Source: Cytobacillus sp. IB215665 | Lineage (GTDB): Bacteria; Bacillota; Bacilli; Bacillales; SM2101 | Assembly: GCF_033963835.1 (NCBI RefSeq) | Contig: NZ_JAXBME010000006.1 | Coordinates: 1-64,000 of the forward strand | Direction of reading: 5' to 3' | Length of the DNA: 64,000 bases | In this document: one piece after another, positions 8,125 to 16,354 of the stretch | How the letters are laid out: each line of letters opens with the position of its first letter | Numbering within the stretch: position 1 is the first letter of the stretch | Made by a program: the position numbers and the translations under genes | The notes under the pieces: generated by a model | Told to the model about the DNA's origin: nothing | Seen by the model: only the letters and a program-made list of their open reading frames with translations | Databases searched by the model: none

Positions 8125-8184
8125 ATCTTAAAGTGATTAAAATTGTCTCTTTTATATAGTAAATGTATGATTAATCACCTATGA
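8125..8184 (-). promoter_or_regulatory. Promoter region of the 7646-8101 gene
   Basis: On the minus strand CATTTACTA (8157-8165) and ATATCACTGAAAGG near the gene are shared with the paralog at 26362. The CATTTACTA differs from CATANNNTA at one base. No clear -35 AC is visible here, unlike in the paralog. Confidence 0.35.
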
Positions 8185-8284
8185 AACTGGCAACTGTCTA
8201 CATATTCAATTTATTAGAAAACATAATGATTATTTAGTCCATTAGTAAAGAAATAAGCTCATCTTATTAATGGAGAACAAGAAA

Positions 8285-8345
8285 ATGTTATTCGACAAAA
8301 TGGTGCTTTTCAGAAATGATACTGAAAAGCGTCTTTCTTTGATTG
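8285..8345 (+). repeat. Dispersed hairpin repeat, copy 3
   Basis: ATTCGACAAAATGGTGCTTTTCAG and CTGAAAAGCGTCTTTCTTT; the GCTTTTCAG/CTGAAAAGC stem is perfect. The rest of 8102-8499 has no gene. Confidence 0.6.
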
Positions 8346-8499
8346 CTTATTTCACATTCAAATTTTTAGTGCTATAGTATAAAGTTGTGAACAAGTTTTG
8401 ATTAGAGAAAAACGATTGCTCAAAGTGAGATTTTGAAATAATTGTTATTAAGTTAAATTTTAGAGATATAAAAAACTTTAGAACAGAAAGGGCTTAATA

Positions 8500-8691
8500 A
8501 TGGAAAGCACTCCTAAGTATGTATTTAACTTGATTAACTCATTTATCTTAATTATTTTTGCTATTGTGCTCTCTCAGTTCAATTTCAACCTGGTAATTAC
8601 ACTTAGTATCTTTGGTTTGAGTTCTTTTTTCTACTTAATCTGTGGGATATATAATTTGAGAAAGCACAGGAAGCTTACTGATGTAGATTAG
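8500..8691 (+). CDS. Small two-TM membrane protein, unknown
   Basis: 63 residues with hydrophobic segments at about 9-26 and 30-50, ending in basic KHRK. AGAAAGGGC lies upstream. No family recognised. Confidence 0.55.
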   Translation: MESTPKYVFNLINSFILIIFAIVLSQFNFNLVITLSIFGLSSFFYLICGIYNLRKHRKLTDVD

Positions 8692-8847
8692 TCGTTAATG
8701 CCTTTTAAATTTAAGGTTTTTCGATATGAGGCGGGGAAAGTAGTTAATTAGTAAAGTTAATTGTAGAGTCCTTTCTACCTTAACCTATTAAGGAAACACA
8801 AGTAATAGTATGGCTATTAGGTTGTTAATGTAACTGAGGAGGAACTA

Positions 8848-9059
8848 ATGTTATTTAAAGAGACTATTATACAATTAAATATGATAATTTCGTTTGGGGT
8901 TGGAGCAATTTAATTGTATTATTTCCAATATTAAAAAAAGAGAATCAATATTATGCATGGTTTAGTATGGTGTTGGGTATTATTACTTTTATTGAATATA
9001 ATTGCTCAAATAAGAAGCTATTCTATATAAGAAACGTAATAGAAATTAAAGTGATTTGA
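8848..9059 (+). pseudogene. Remnant of a small membrane protein
   Basis: GAGGAGGAACTAATG starts a 21-codon frame that closes at TAA. The adjacent frame then continues with NLIVLFPILKKENQYYAWFS and GIITFIEYN, so one frameshift separates two parts. A weaker copy of the second half (GCATGATTTAGTATGGT) lies near 29190. Confidence 0.4.
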
Positions 9060-9097
9060 GGAGGGCTAAGGTCTTTTATGCTAATTTGACCTGAACA

Positions 9098-9621
9098 ATG
9101 ATGTCTAAGAGAAAAGTCTGGTTTTACGCGGCTATTGTGCTTAGTTCAGTAGAATTTGTAATATTATCTTACATTAATGAGCATTTTTATAAAAATATTA
9201 TTTATTCGCTTGTGTTTTAAATGGTTATTTTTATACAACCTTACATAGTTAATAAATCCTTTGATAGTGAAAGTAAGACTCTACTTTTTAGTTTATTAAA
9301 TAAGAAGTATAAAAAAGTTATTTATATATCACTATTGTTTTATATTGGGCCATTAATACTTTTTTATTCTATTCTACCTAACCTAACCTAACCTATAAAG
9401 CTGCATACAATAAGGTGGAAGCTCTAATACAAACAGAATATGAAAACAGTGTAATTTATTATCCGGATGAAGATGATGTCATGTATGCCATAGGGACTAT
9501 ACACGATTATTACTTTGTAGGGGGCTTTTACTACTTTGATGTAATTAATTTAAAGAATGGAGAACTATATGAATTTATAGTTAATCCTGTTTCTGGGAAA
9601 GTAGTAAAACTGAAGAATTGA
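9098..9621 (+). pseudogene. Membrane protein gene broken by a stop and a pentamer repeat
   Basis: ATG 9098 opens MMSKRKVWFYAAIVLSSVEF and closes at TAA 9218-9220. In the same frame ATG 9221 resumes MVIFIQPYIVNKSF with another TM segment. That frame ends inside three CCTAA units near 9385-9400. The frame after the repeat continues YKAAYNKVEALIQTEYENSV and ends with FIVNPVSGKVVKLKN. Removing one 5-base unit joins the second and third parts exactly. The whole would be a protein of about 170 residues with three N-terminal TM segments. Family not recognised. Confidence 0.55.
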
Positions 9622-9710
9622 TTGATTTAGGTTTTTCGAAGAGTGAAAATATACTATTACACACAATAATTAGAGAGTCAATTAGTTCCAGTTCTTCAGA
9701 AATGAAAAAT

Positions 9711-9963
9711 TGGAACTGCACATATGGTACATCACCATACTATCTAAAATTACGTATACAAAATATAACAAATACATAATATATAATACAGCAAGATATT
9801 CACTCCATGAAAAAACAGCCCCGCAAAGCATGTGGGGCTGTTATATTATTTGTACGTTTATTATATCCTCGAATTTTATGCGATGTATTTCCTCAAATTT
9901 TTCCACAACTCTTATATGTTTGTTGAGCTGATCTACATAATGAATATGACCCATGCACGGTTT
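9711..9963. repeat. 253-bp direct repeat, copy 1
   Basis: Identical to 15684-15936 except for one base (CATGCACGG versus CATACACGG). It contains a terminator hairpin and the end of a yolD-like remnant on the minus strand. A plus-strand 73-codon frame inside both copies overlaps these and is unlikely to be a gene. Confidence 0.9.
9814..9842. terminator. GC-rich terminator hairpin
   Basis: AACAGCCCC and GGGGCTGTT are perfect complements. It lies immediately after the stop of the minus-strand yolD remnant, and the same hairpin stands at 15787-15815. Confidence 0.75.
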
Positions 9964-10092
9964 AAAGGCCCCATCTTCAAAATACGTTACAGTCACTTCA
10001 CTTCTTGTGTAAACTCCATAGCTTCTAAGATCGTACTATTAATTTACTCTATCTCATTCTCATCTAATACAAACCATAAATTTCCAGGGGAA
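9841..10092 (-). pseudogene. YolD-like protein remnant with a stop and a frameshift
   Basis: The minus strand reads NLWFVLDENEIE, a TAA stop, then INSTILEAMEFTQEV, a frameshift, then TVTYFEDGAFKPCMGHIHYV, DQLNKHIRVVEKFEEIHRIK and FEDIINVQII. This follows the C-terminal layout of YolD-like proteins (EAME-EVT-TYF-DG-GHIHYID-FEDI). The frameshift coincides with a tandem GAAGTGAAGTG, a 5-base duplication. The N-terminus is missing; the frame runs into the S1 protease remnant. YolD-like proteins are typical of Bacillus phages and accessory DNA. Confidence 0.6.
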
Positions 10093-10106
10093 GAAATTGG
10101 ACAAAA

Positions 10107-10767
10107 ATGGGTGTAGATATTGCTTTTAATGATGCTGGTGATAGATTGGGCAATTGCACTTCTGCTGGTGTAGCAAAAAAAGATGTAAGATACTTTTTAT
10201 TAACAGCCGGTCATTGTTTAAACGGAGATAAAAGTGGAGTGTATCAATACACTTCACGAGTAGGAACTGACCATACTATCGGACTCTGGGCTGAATTAGA
10301 TGTTGGTTCGATTCTTCTGGATGCTACAAAACGCACTCCCATGTGGACGGAGAGCCTCTGACTACTTTTATTCGTGGGCAGAAGACGATGATGATTATGA
10401 TCAAAAGCTTTCAGGGTACAATAGACCTACAACAGGTTATCTACTTTGTAAATCAGGTAATGTAACAAAAGTAACATGCGGATACGTGAAGTACATAGAC
10501 ACCTATGTTTATTACGAATGGGGAAGAGCGAAAGTAACAAGGATAAATAATGATAATCTCAGCTCAGATGATTTTTCTCAAGGAGGAGACAGTGGTTCAA
10601 TAGTATACGATCCTTACAATTTTTTAATACACGGTATACATTCTGGGGGTGAATTTCCATCCAGAGGAGGTGGAACATATGGACTTTACACTCAAATAAT
10701 GGACGCAATGGAATTATATGATATCGTCCCTTATACTAATGATACATTAATTCAATTGCCAGAATAA
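10107..10767 (+). pseudogene. Trypsin-like (S1) serine protease, frameshifted and N-truncated
   Basis: The first frame carries CTSAGVAKKDVRYFLLTAGH with the catalytic His, then a LDVGSILLD segment that may hold the Asp, and stops at a TGA near 10359. The other frame starts with SDYFYSWAEDDDDYD and holds SQGGDSGSIVYDP with the catalytic Ser, ending at 10767. All triad regions survive, but a one-base indel around 10345-10360 separates His and Ser. There is no signal peptide or RBS, so the 5-prime end is also lost. It was probably a secreted protease. Confidence 0.75.
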
Positions 10768-10815
10768 TTGAACAATGAATAAGTAACAAGTAAAATGGAA
10801 TTAGAGGGGTTCTAT

Positions 10816-11190
10816 ATGAAATTAATTAGATATGCGATTACTGCTATAGTTTTATCTCTTCTTGTATCATGTTCAGCGACAAATCTAACATTCGAAGGTT
10901 ACATTGTTGAAAAAAGAGATGGTGAAGTGTTTGAAATCCTTGTAATTAGTAATATTTCTAAAGATGATATTAATGATAAACCAAAGGAAGATCTAATATC
11001 AGAAGCACAAGAAAATCAATCAGCTTATTTTGCTATTGATAAAGATGAATATAATGAGCTAACTGTTGGTCAAAAGGTTAAGGTTTGGCATGAAAGAGTA
11101 GCTGCTGAAACAAAGCCCCCAAAAGTAGGAGCAACAAAAGTAGAAATATTAGAAGAATCAGAACAAGAGAAGAATGTAGATAATGAGTGA
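10816..11190 (+). CDS. DUF3221-type (YobA-like) lipoprotein
   Basis: 124 residues. Signal peptide MKLIRYAITAIVLSLLVSC ends in a lipobox LVSC, so the mature protein should be membrane-anchored through its Cys. The body has the OB-fold-like DUF3221 pattern, ending in ELTVGQKVKVWHERV and ATKVEIL. The start at 10816 is chosen because AGAGGGG lies eight bases upstream; the upstream in-frame ATG would destroy the signal peptide. A remnant paralog lies at 1477-1631. Function unknown. Confidence 0.7.
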   Translation: MKLIRYAITAIVLSLLVSCSATNLTFEGYIVEKRDGEVFEILVISNISKDDINDKPKEDLISEAQENQSAYFAIDKDEYNELTVGQKVKVWHERVAAETKPPKVGATKVEILEESEQEKNVDNE

Positions 11191-11241
11191 TAAGGGAGAG
11201 GAATTTTACGATAAAGCAGCTTTTACCGTAAGGATTTTAAT

Positions 11242-11403
11242 TTAAATCATCGCATAAACTGTAATCTCAGCATATTCCAACACACTATTAAACTTCTCTG
11301 TGTGGTTATTATTTTTTATGTATGTTAATACAAATGGAACAAGTAACCCAACGATCAAATACAGAGTACCTTGAATTATCTCAACCCAGTTAATCGCATC
11401 CAT
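11242..11403 (-). CDS. Short holin-like phage protein
   Basis: 53 residues, MDAINWVEIIQGTLYLIVGL then LVPFVLTYIKNN and a short charged tail: one strong TM segment with the LL-H-type phage holin look, but about half the usual length, so it may be truncated. GGAGAAGTAAT precedes ATG. It follows the endolysin gene on the same strand with a one-base gap, the usual phage lysis-cassette pairing. Confidence 0.55.
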   Translation of the reverse strand: MDAINWVEIIQGTLYLIVGLLVPFVLTYIKNNNHTEKFNSVLEYAEITVYAMI

Positions 11404-11404
11404 A

Positions 11405-12121
11405 TTACTTCTCCTCCTTTTTATCTAGCGCTCTGGACAATACAACGGTGTTTAGCCACAACAGTTCAGAAACTGTTAACTCTTTCTTCCTAGCTTTTTC
11501 AGCCCACTTAGGGTAGAGCCATCCTTTTTCATTTAAAGTTTCCAACGCATCTCCTAATACACCAGTTTTATAGTCATCTAGATTCAATGTATCTTCATCT
11601 CCTTTTATATTTGTGTTTGCTTTTCTCTTTAAACTATCTAACTCTTTTTGTACCTCACCAACAAATCCATACCAGCCAGTCCATTTACCATTGTCGTACA
11701 TTAACCTATGGCATACCTTTGAACTCCAGTCAAAGTGCCTTTTCATTCTACCTACGCCCCAATTAAGTTCATGAAGTAATTTTGCACATAATTCGATAGT
11801 ATTCCTTAATGTCTTCTGATAATTGACAGACTCACCGATTTCAATACTTATTGATTTTCGATTTCCTTTACCATCGCCAGCATTCCATGAGCTTTCATTT
11901 AAATGGAGGCATTCAACAACATCATGTTCATCTACGGCATGGTGATAAGAGGCTGTGCGCTTGTTGCTTGGATTTGTCAGCCACCCTCTTTCATCTTTAA
12001 CACTCGATTCTGGATTTCCTGTATTATGTAATGTCAAGTATTCGGGTGTCATAGGGTAAGCAGGTCTACGGTTATATTGTGTATTCTTAGGAATATGATT
12101 TACAATATAGTTATAAGGCAT
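11405..12121 (-). CDS. Phage-type N-acetylmuramoyl-L-alanine amidase (endolysin)
   Basis: 238 residues. Amidase_2 fold at about 1-150, cutting the lactyl-peptide bond of peptidoglycan. Expected Zn ligands are His 32 (LTLHNTG), His 129 and Cys 137 in RHFDWSSKVCHR; SIEIGE at 92-97 fits the active-site strand. The C-terminal 90 residues (DDYKTGVLGDALETLNEKGW onward) look like a wall-targeting or linker region. No signal peptide, as usual for holin-dependent endolysins. It resembles XlyA/CwlA. Remnant prophage genes flank it on the same strand. Confidence 0.85.
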   Translation of the reverse strand: MPYNYIVNHIPKNTQYNRRPAYPMTPEYLTLHNTGNPESSVKDERGWLTNPSNKRTASYHHAVDEHDVVECLHLNESSWNAGDGKGNRKSISIEIGESVNYQKTLRNTIELCAKLLHELNWGVGRMKRHFDWSSKVCHRLMYDNGKWTGWYGFVGEVQKELDSLKRKANTNIKGDEDTLNLDDYKTGVLGDALETLNEKGWLYPKWAEKARKKELTVSELLWLNTVVLSRALDKKEEK

Positions 12122-12123
12122 AA

Positions 12124-12258
12124 TTAAATTCTCCCTTCATCATCGTAATTTTGATAAGTCTCATCATTTTGTTCTTGTAATGCTAATGACTCACTCCTGG
12201 GCTTCCGTATTTCTTGAGTAATTTTCACATCAAAGATACCTGTCGTAACTCCAATCAT
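12124..12258 (-). CDS. Small phage-type protein, unknown
   Basis: 44 residues, MIGVTTGIFDVKITQEIRKP then a Gln/Asp-rich tail. It lies between the endolysin and a small TM protein on the same strand. No strong RBS is visible, so it is a weak call. Confidence 0.3.
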   Translation of the reverse strand: MIGVTTGIFDVKITQEIRKPRSESLALQEQNDETYQNYDDEGRI

Positions 12259-12276
12259 TACAGGTGTGACTATATC

Positions 12277-12447
12277 TTATAATTCAAGGTACATTACATC
12301 TAACTTCTTATTTATCAAAAGGATTAATAATCCAATTGAAACAAAAAGAAAAAAGACTCCAACTGAAATTATCAGTAAAAAGTCTTTTTGTGATAGGCCA
12401 TCTTTATCACTTACAAACGGACGATATTTTCTTGGAGGTAAATTCAT
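12277..12447 (-). CDS. Small single-TM phage-type protein
   Basis: 56 residues with LLIISVGVFFLFVSIGLLIL at about 25-44. It follows a tail-protein fragment and precedes the endolysin on the same strand. GAGGTGATGTT provides a good ribosome binding site. Possibly a holin-accessory or tail-module peptide. Confidence 0.5.
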   Translation of the reverse strand: MNLPPRKYRPFVSDKDGLSQKDFLLIISVGVFFLFVSIGLLILLINKKLDVMYLEL

Positions 12448-12456
12448 AACATCACC

Positions 12457-12711
12457 TCAACCTTCGTATGAACTCCAATTTCCATTAAGATCCTGACCAT
12501 AGATATTAATACGATTTTGACCTTCTTGATAAAGTTCTGTCCAATCAACTTCAGCAGTTATTACCGTGCCTGCTGTTGTACCACCGCCATTATCGGCTAC
12601 TTGGCCTGTATCATGAGATGTTCCAAGTACATTCACAGTCCATGCTTGTACATCTTCGCTAAATGAAAAAATAACAACACTCTTGGGGGCTGATGTGTGA
12701 TAGGGGCTCAT
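12457..12711 (-). pseudogene. C-terminal fragment of a phage tail/baseplate protein
   Basis: 84 residues of beta-rich sequence (VVIFSFSEDVQAWTVNVLGT; RINIYGQDLNGNWSSYEG) like the Ig-like C-terminal end of prophage tail proteins. It has a start but no N-terminal domain and sits at the edge of the lysis module, so I treat it as a truncated gene. Confidence 0.5.
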
Positions 12712-12956
12712 TGTTTTCTATTACTTTACCTCCATAGGCAAGGGGTATAAAGTAAAGTAGACATCTAATAATAAAAGAAGGTTCCACTTCTTCATTTTTG
12801 ATAAATTGAAACTAATAAACTCATTATGGAGTGCAAATATTTCAGTTAGGGTATCATAATTATTAGGGGAGGTTATAATAAAGAAAAAGGCGCTCTTCTA
12901 AAAGAAGAAAAGCAAGTAGCAATTGAAATAAAACTTATGGAAAATAAACTGAATTT

Positions 12957-13244
12957 TTAAAGATAGTATACTATAATTCCAACTGCGAGAGGTGGTAATG
13001 AAGTAATCATTAAATTCTTTGTCCATTTTAATCGCCATTTTTTATCTTCTTTATCTTCGCTATTTAGATTTGCTCTCATTCTGTCACCACTTACACCGAA
13101 TCCCGATATAATTATTCCAAGCAGAATAAGAATTGCGCTACACAAAAATAAATAAATATGAACGTATTGCAAATTATCATAGATATATGATGATATAAAA
13201 ATTATTAATATGAATATGATACCTGTAAAAAATGATTTACCCAT
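12957..13244 (-). CDS. DUF5316-like membrane protein
   Basis: 95 residues with three TM segments at about 4-19, 27-49 and 78-94. A cytosolic loop holds GVSGDRMRANLNSEDKEDKK, which resembles the SGDRxRAN motif of DUF5316 proteins common in bacilli. GGAAGGAATGTGA precedes the start. Function unknown. Confidence 0.65.
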   Translation of the reverse strand: MGKSFFTGIIFILIIFISSYIYDNLQYVHIYLFLCSAILILLGIIISGFGVSGDRMRANLNSEDKEDKKWRLKWTKNLMITSLPPLAVGIIVYYL

Positions 13245-13376
13245 AAATCACATTCCTTCCTTAATAGCTGCTACAAAAAATGAGCCACTCTAATTAATAG
13301 TGTGGCTCATTACTAGGAAATTAATTAGATTATTAAAAGGTCAAAAATATAGAAACAATTAAACTTGGTGATATTG

Positions 13377-13811
13377 CTAATCTTCAACTGAAATAAGTTC
13401 AATAATCTCAGTTTCTTCCTCCCAATTAATATATACTTGTATAGTTTTTTCACTAATACTTGAATAGCAATTAGTGCAGTCATGAGAAGTAGTATAAATA
13501 TTATTTTCTAAAACAGCGTTACGCGAAACAGTATGACCTAACTTTTCAATCGAGTAGGAGAATTTATTTAAATTATTTGTAGATCCAATGTATTTAAATG
13601 TGAGCCTCTATTGGTTGCTCTGATTATTTTTGATTACAGTATAATCTATTTTCCAATTTTCGCTTTCTCCATAGAATTTAACAGTTTTGCCACCTGTATC
13701 AAGTTCAATTGTATTAAGTTTATCTGTATCGTGTTCTCCTTGAAAGTATAGAAATGAAAACGATATAAGAGATATTACCAATAACATAAAAATAAACTTA
13801 ATTTTCTGCAT
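13377..13811 (-). pseudogene. Secreted protein gene broken by an in-frame TAG
   Basis: MQKIKFIFMLLVISLISFSF is a signal sequence or anchor. The frame stops at a TAG after residue 67 and continues in the same frame: RLTFKYIGSTNNLNKFSYSI, then DCTNCYSSISEKTIQVYINW and a final EEETEIIELISVED. The joined product would be about 144 residues and looks like a continuous beta-sandwich domain of the small Bacillus proteins that have ESENWKIDYTV near the start. One nonsense change explains it. AAGGAGAAAAAATG marks the start. Confidence 0.6.
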
Positions 13812-13881
13812 TTTTTCTCCTTTAAAAATTTAAGAAGTACAAGTATAGTCCATTATTTCGACACTAAATTATTTCTAATTA

Positions 13882-14445
13882 TTAGCGTCCATCTGGAAAG
13901 TCCATGAAGTGTTGGATTTGTGTATTGTTGCTTCCTGCTACCCCAACACCTTGACCAGGTGCACCATCAATAACTACTGGAAGCCTAGAAGATGGCGGAT
14001 ATACTTTCCAGTAACTCACAGTAAAATCTTTGGCTTGAGAAGAAATATAACCTATTCCATCATGCCATCCTTTTTGTCCCATTGTAACCTGCATATTGGA
14101 TAACCAGTAACTATCGTCATGAATTTCCCAACCACCATTTGCTGATTCAAGTCTATACATATTACCGAGAGGATCGTAAGTAATGTTAATATAGATTCTA
14201 CTATAGCCTAAAACACCAATAGTAGAATCCCATTGTTGGAATCTTTTATCTCCGTCTGCTACCTTGAAAACATTATTACTGTTATCATTTTGAGTATTTA
14301 CAGAGAGGTTGGTGATATTTAAATTATTTTCATTGTCAATCGAACTAGATTTTTCTTCAGATATTTCTGCAAAATTTGTAACAGCATAAGTTTCTATTTT
14401 TGTACCATCAGCTTTTTCTGCAACTTTCTGGATTAGGTAAATCAT
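13882..14445 (-). pseudogene. Probable N-truncated secreted protein, unknown
   Basis: 187 residues without signal peptide, recognisable RBS or known domain. It begins MIYLIQKVAEKADGTKIETY, which looks like the inside of a mature exported protein rather than a natural start, and an in-frame TAG lies two codons upstream. The body contains DPLGNMYRLESANGGWEIHD and ends IQHFMDFPDGR. It could be an intact cytosolic protein instead. Confidence 0.4.
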
Positions 14446-14728
14446 CGGATTCTAAGTAAATAAAATCTAATAGTCCTCATTCTTCAATAGTACCTTTGAA
14501 TTGAGAGATAGTTCTAATATTTTTTAGCAAACTTTGGATAGGAGCACTAAACTTATTAAATGATTTGTGCTAACCATTCGACATCACGGCATTGTGTACT
14601 TTTTAATAGTAAGAAATTTGCCTTTCTTGTTAACTTGGAATTATATATCCAGTTATGATAATCTTCCTAAATCTATTAGTGATTACACAAAGTATTAAAT
14701 ACAAATATATACATAATAATCCAAATAT

Positions 14729-14786
14729 TTCTTGACTTCGACATACACTTTTAATAATATGTAAATATATTAAATATTTGGAGGTA
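14729..14786 (+). promoter_or_regulatory. Sigma-A-type promoter and RBS of the Gly-rich peptide gene
   Basis: TTGACT, 17 bases, TAATAT, then TTGGAGGTATT before the ATG. Confidence 0.55.
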
Positions 14787-14796
14787 TTATAATATT

Positions 14797-14994
14797 ATGA
14801 AAATTAAAAAGATGGTTTTATCAGGATTATTAGGTGTTGCATTAGTTGTAGCTGGATCAACTTCATCAGCTTTTGCTAACGGTACTAGTCACTATGATGA
14901 TACTAACACTGGTGCTGGTGGCTCAGGTGGTAGTACAAGTGGTGGTACTACTGGTGGCGGTGGCACTCACCCTTACAAAGAAACTACTAACTAA
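14797..14994 (+). CDS. Small secreted Gly/Thr-rich peptide
   Basis: 65 residues. Signal peptide with KIKK, hydrophobic core and cleavage near SAFA-NG (about residue 27). The mature part of about 38 residues is low-complexity Gly/Ser/Thr (GAGGSGGSTSGGTTGGGGTH). A terminator-like AAGACTGTGGCAGTATTGCTATAGTCTTT follows. It has its own sigma-A promoter. A similarly built gene lies at 53525-53695. It could be a surface or signalling peptide; no function is assigned. Confidence 0.65.
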   Translation: MKIKKMVLSGLLGVALVVAGSTSSAFANGTSHYDDTNTGAGGSGGSTSGGTTGGGGTHPYKETTN

Positions 14995-15284
14995 AACTTA
15001 AGATACAAAAGACTGTGGCAGTATTGCTATAGTCTTTTTTACATTCTAGTAGGAATATAAGATTTCTTGTTGAAATGGGATCTATTCAGCAAGCCCATAC
15101 TACACCCAACATACCATGGTCATTACAAATAAATAGGTATTCAAATGACTTCACATCCTTAAAAGGTTATTAAAGTACACACTATAAATTTTGAGTATTG
15201 CTTGGACTAGCAACTATGCAACTTGCTCATTTTCTGTAATTTAAGGGATTTGCCTAATAATATAATTATTGCACTTAATGATTA

Positions 15285-15560
15285 TTGAGGATTAAGCAGG
15301 AGTCTAAATTTTATAATTTCTCAGATTATCTAATGAAAAATAATTTTAAAAAATATGTATTTTATGGTAATAATGAAGATGCAGAAATTCCAAGCAGTTT
15401 ACCGAACAAATCTCTAGAATTATACAGATCATATCCCAAAACAAAGACTTTTGAGTTTAGAAAATCTGGACATATGATTATGGATGATGAACCAGAGAAA
15501 TTTATAGATACCCTTGTAAATATTTTGGAAGAATTTATTCTAATTTACCAAAGAAGATAT
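15285..15560 (+). pseudogene. C-terminal fragment of an alpha/beta hydrolase
   Basis: KKYVFYGNNEDAEIPSSLPN and FRKSGHMIMDDEPEKFIDTL are the usual acid-loop and His regions near the C-terminus of alpha/beta hydrolases. The core with the Ser elbow is missing and there is no RBS. The frame runs on to 15626 through unrelated sequence. Confidence 0.55.
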
Positions 15561-15683
15561 ATACAATACCAGCTAATAGACACTCAATTCTTCTTCCGAA
15601 ATGGCTCAAATCTGAAATACAGATAAGTGTAACTTATTATTTTTGGACAATTAATGAGTCGATTAGTTCCAACTCTTTCGAAA

Positions 15684-15936
15684 TGGAACTGCACATATGG
15701 TACATCACCATACTATCTAAAATTACGTATACAAAATATAACAAATACATAATATATAATACAGCAAGATATTCACTCCATGAAAAAACAGCCCCGCAAA
15801 GCATGTGGGGCTGTTATATTATTTGTACGTTTATTATATCCTCGAATTTTATGCGATGTATTTCCTCAAATTTTTCCACAACTCTTATATGTTTGTTGAG
15901 CTGATCTACATAATGAATATGACCCATACACGGTTT
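15684..15936. repeat. 253-bp direct repeat, copy 2
   Basis: Second copy of 9711-9963, one mismatch. It includes the terminator (15787-15815) and, on the minus strand, the last 41 codons of the yolD-like remnant ending at TAA (15814-15816). It stops where copy 1 continues into the rest of yolD. Confidence 0.9.
15814..15936 (-). pseudogene. YolD-like C-terminal fragment
   Basis: Minus strand: VYGSYSLCR is out of frame, but the frame ending at 15814 reads KPCMGHIHYV-type sequence changed to KPCMGHIHY with one substitution (GTATGGG), then DQLNKHIRVVEKFEEIHRIK and FEDIINVQII. It is a truncated duplicate of 9841-10092. Confidence 0.55.
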
Positions 15937-16255
15937 GAAAACGATACAGGGGGTGGGATTTAAAAAATTCTAAACGACACAATGGATATGGTGGTTTATA
16001 AAATGAAACTTTTTGGTCCTTTTGCCAATAAGGATTATGAAACAAGTTATATGAGACATTGAGAAGTCATATTTTACTCAATAAATAACATATCTCAATA
16101 TATTAGACATTAAAAAGAAACTGTTATTCAATAAAATGGAGCTATATTGAAGAAGTAACGGGAACGTCCAAATCGGACCCATATTTTATACCCTAAAAAC
16201 AACAATTGAAATTTTACAAAGATTTCTTTATTTTGAAAAAAATCCATGATATAAT

Positions 16256-16275
16256 TTGATTGATTAATCAATCAA
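16256..16275. promoter_or_regulatory. Perfect 20-bp palindrome, candidate TetR-type operator
   Basis: TTGATTGATTAATCAATCAA is its own reverse complement and is followed by two further ATCA units. TATAAT (16250-16255) directly precedes it, so a bound protein would block transcription of the beta-lactamase-fold gene. Such TTGATTGATTAATCAATCAA-like palindromes are typical for TetR/AcrR regulators; no such gene is in the window. Confidence 0.55.
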
Positions 16276-16354
16276 TCAATCAATAAATATACCTAGAATT
16301 ATATCTAATCTAATTAATTCATGTATCATCAAAAAAGTACAAGGAGAGATTAGT

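Noticed and set aside
9385-9405. Telomere-like CCTAA repeat
   Set aside because: Only three pentamer units inside a coding frame; better explained as a slippage tract.
9710-9931. Two identical 73-codon frames here and at 15683-15904
   Set aside because: They lie inside a 253-bp repeat, cover a terminator, run antisense to the yolD remnant and have no RBS; identity comes from the DNA duplication.
12868-12956. Another apparent ATA start (GGGGAGGTTATA, ATA AAG AAA AAG)
   Set aside because: The frame closes after seven codons, and the neighbouring frame (GYNKEKGALLKEEKQVAIEI) is the better protein, so this is a remnant and not evidence for AUA initiation.
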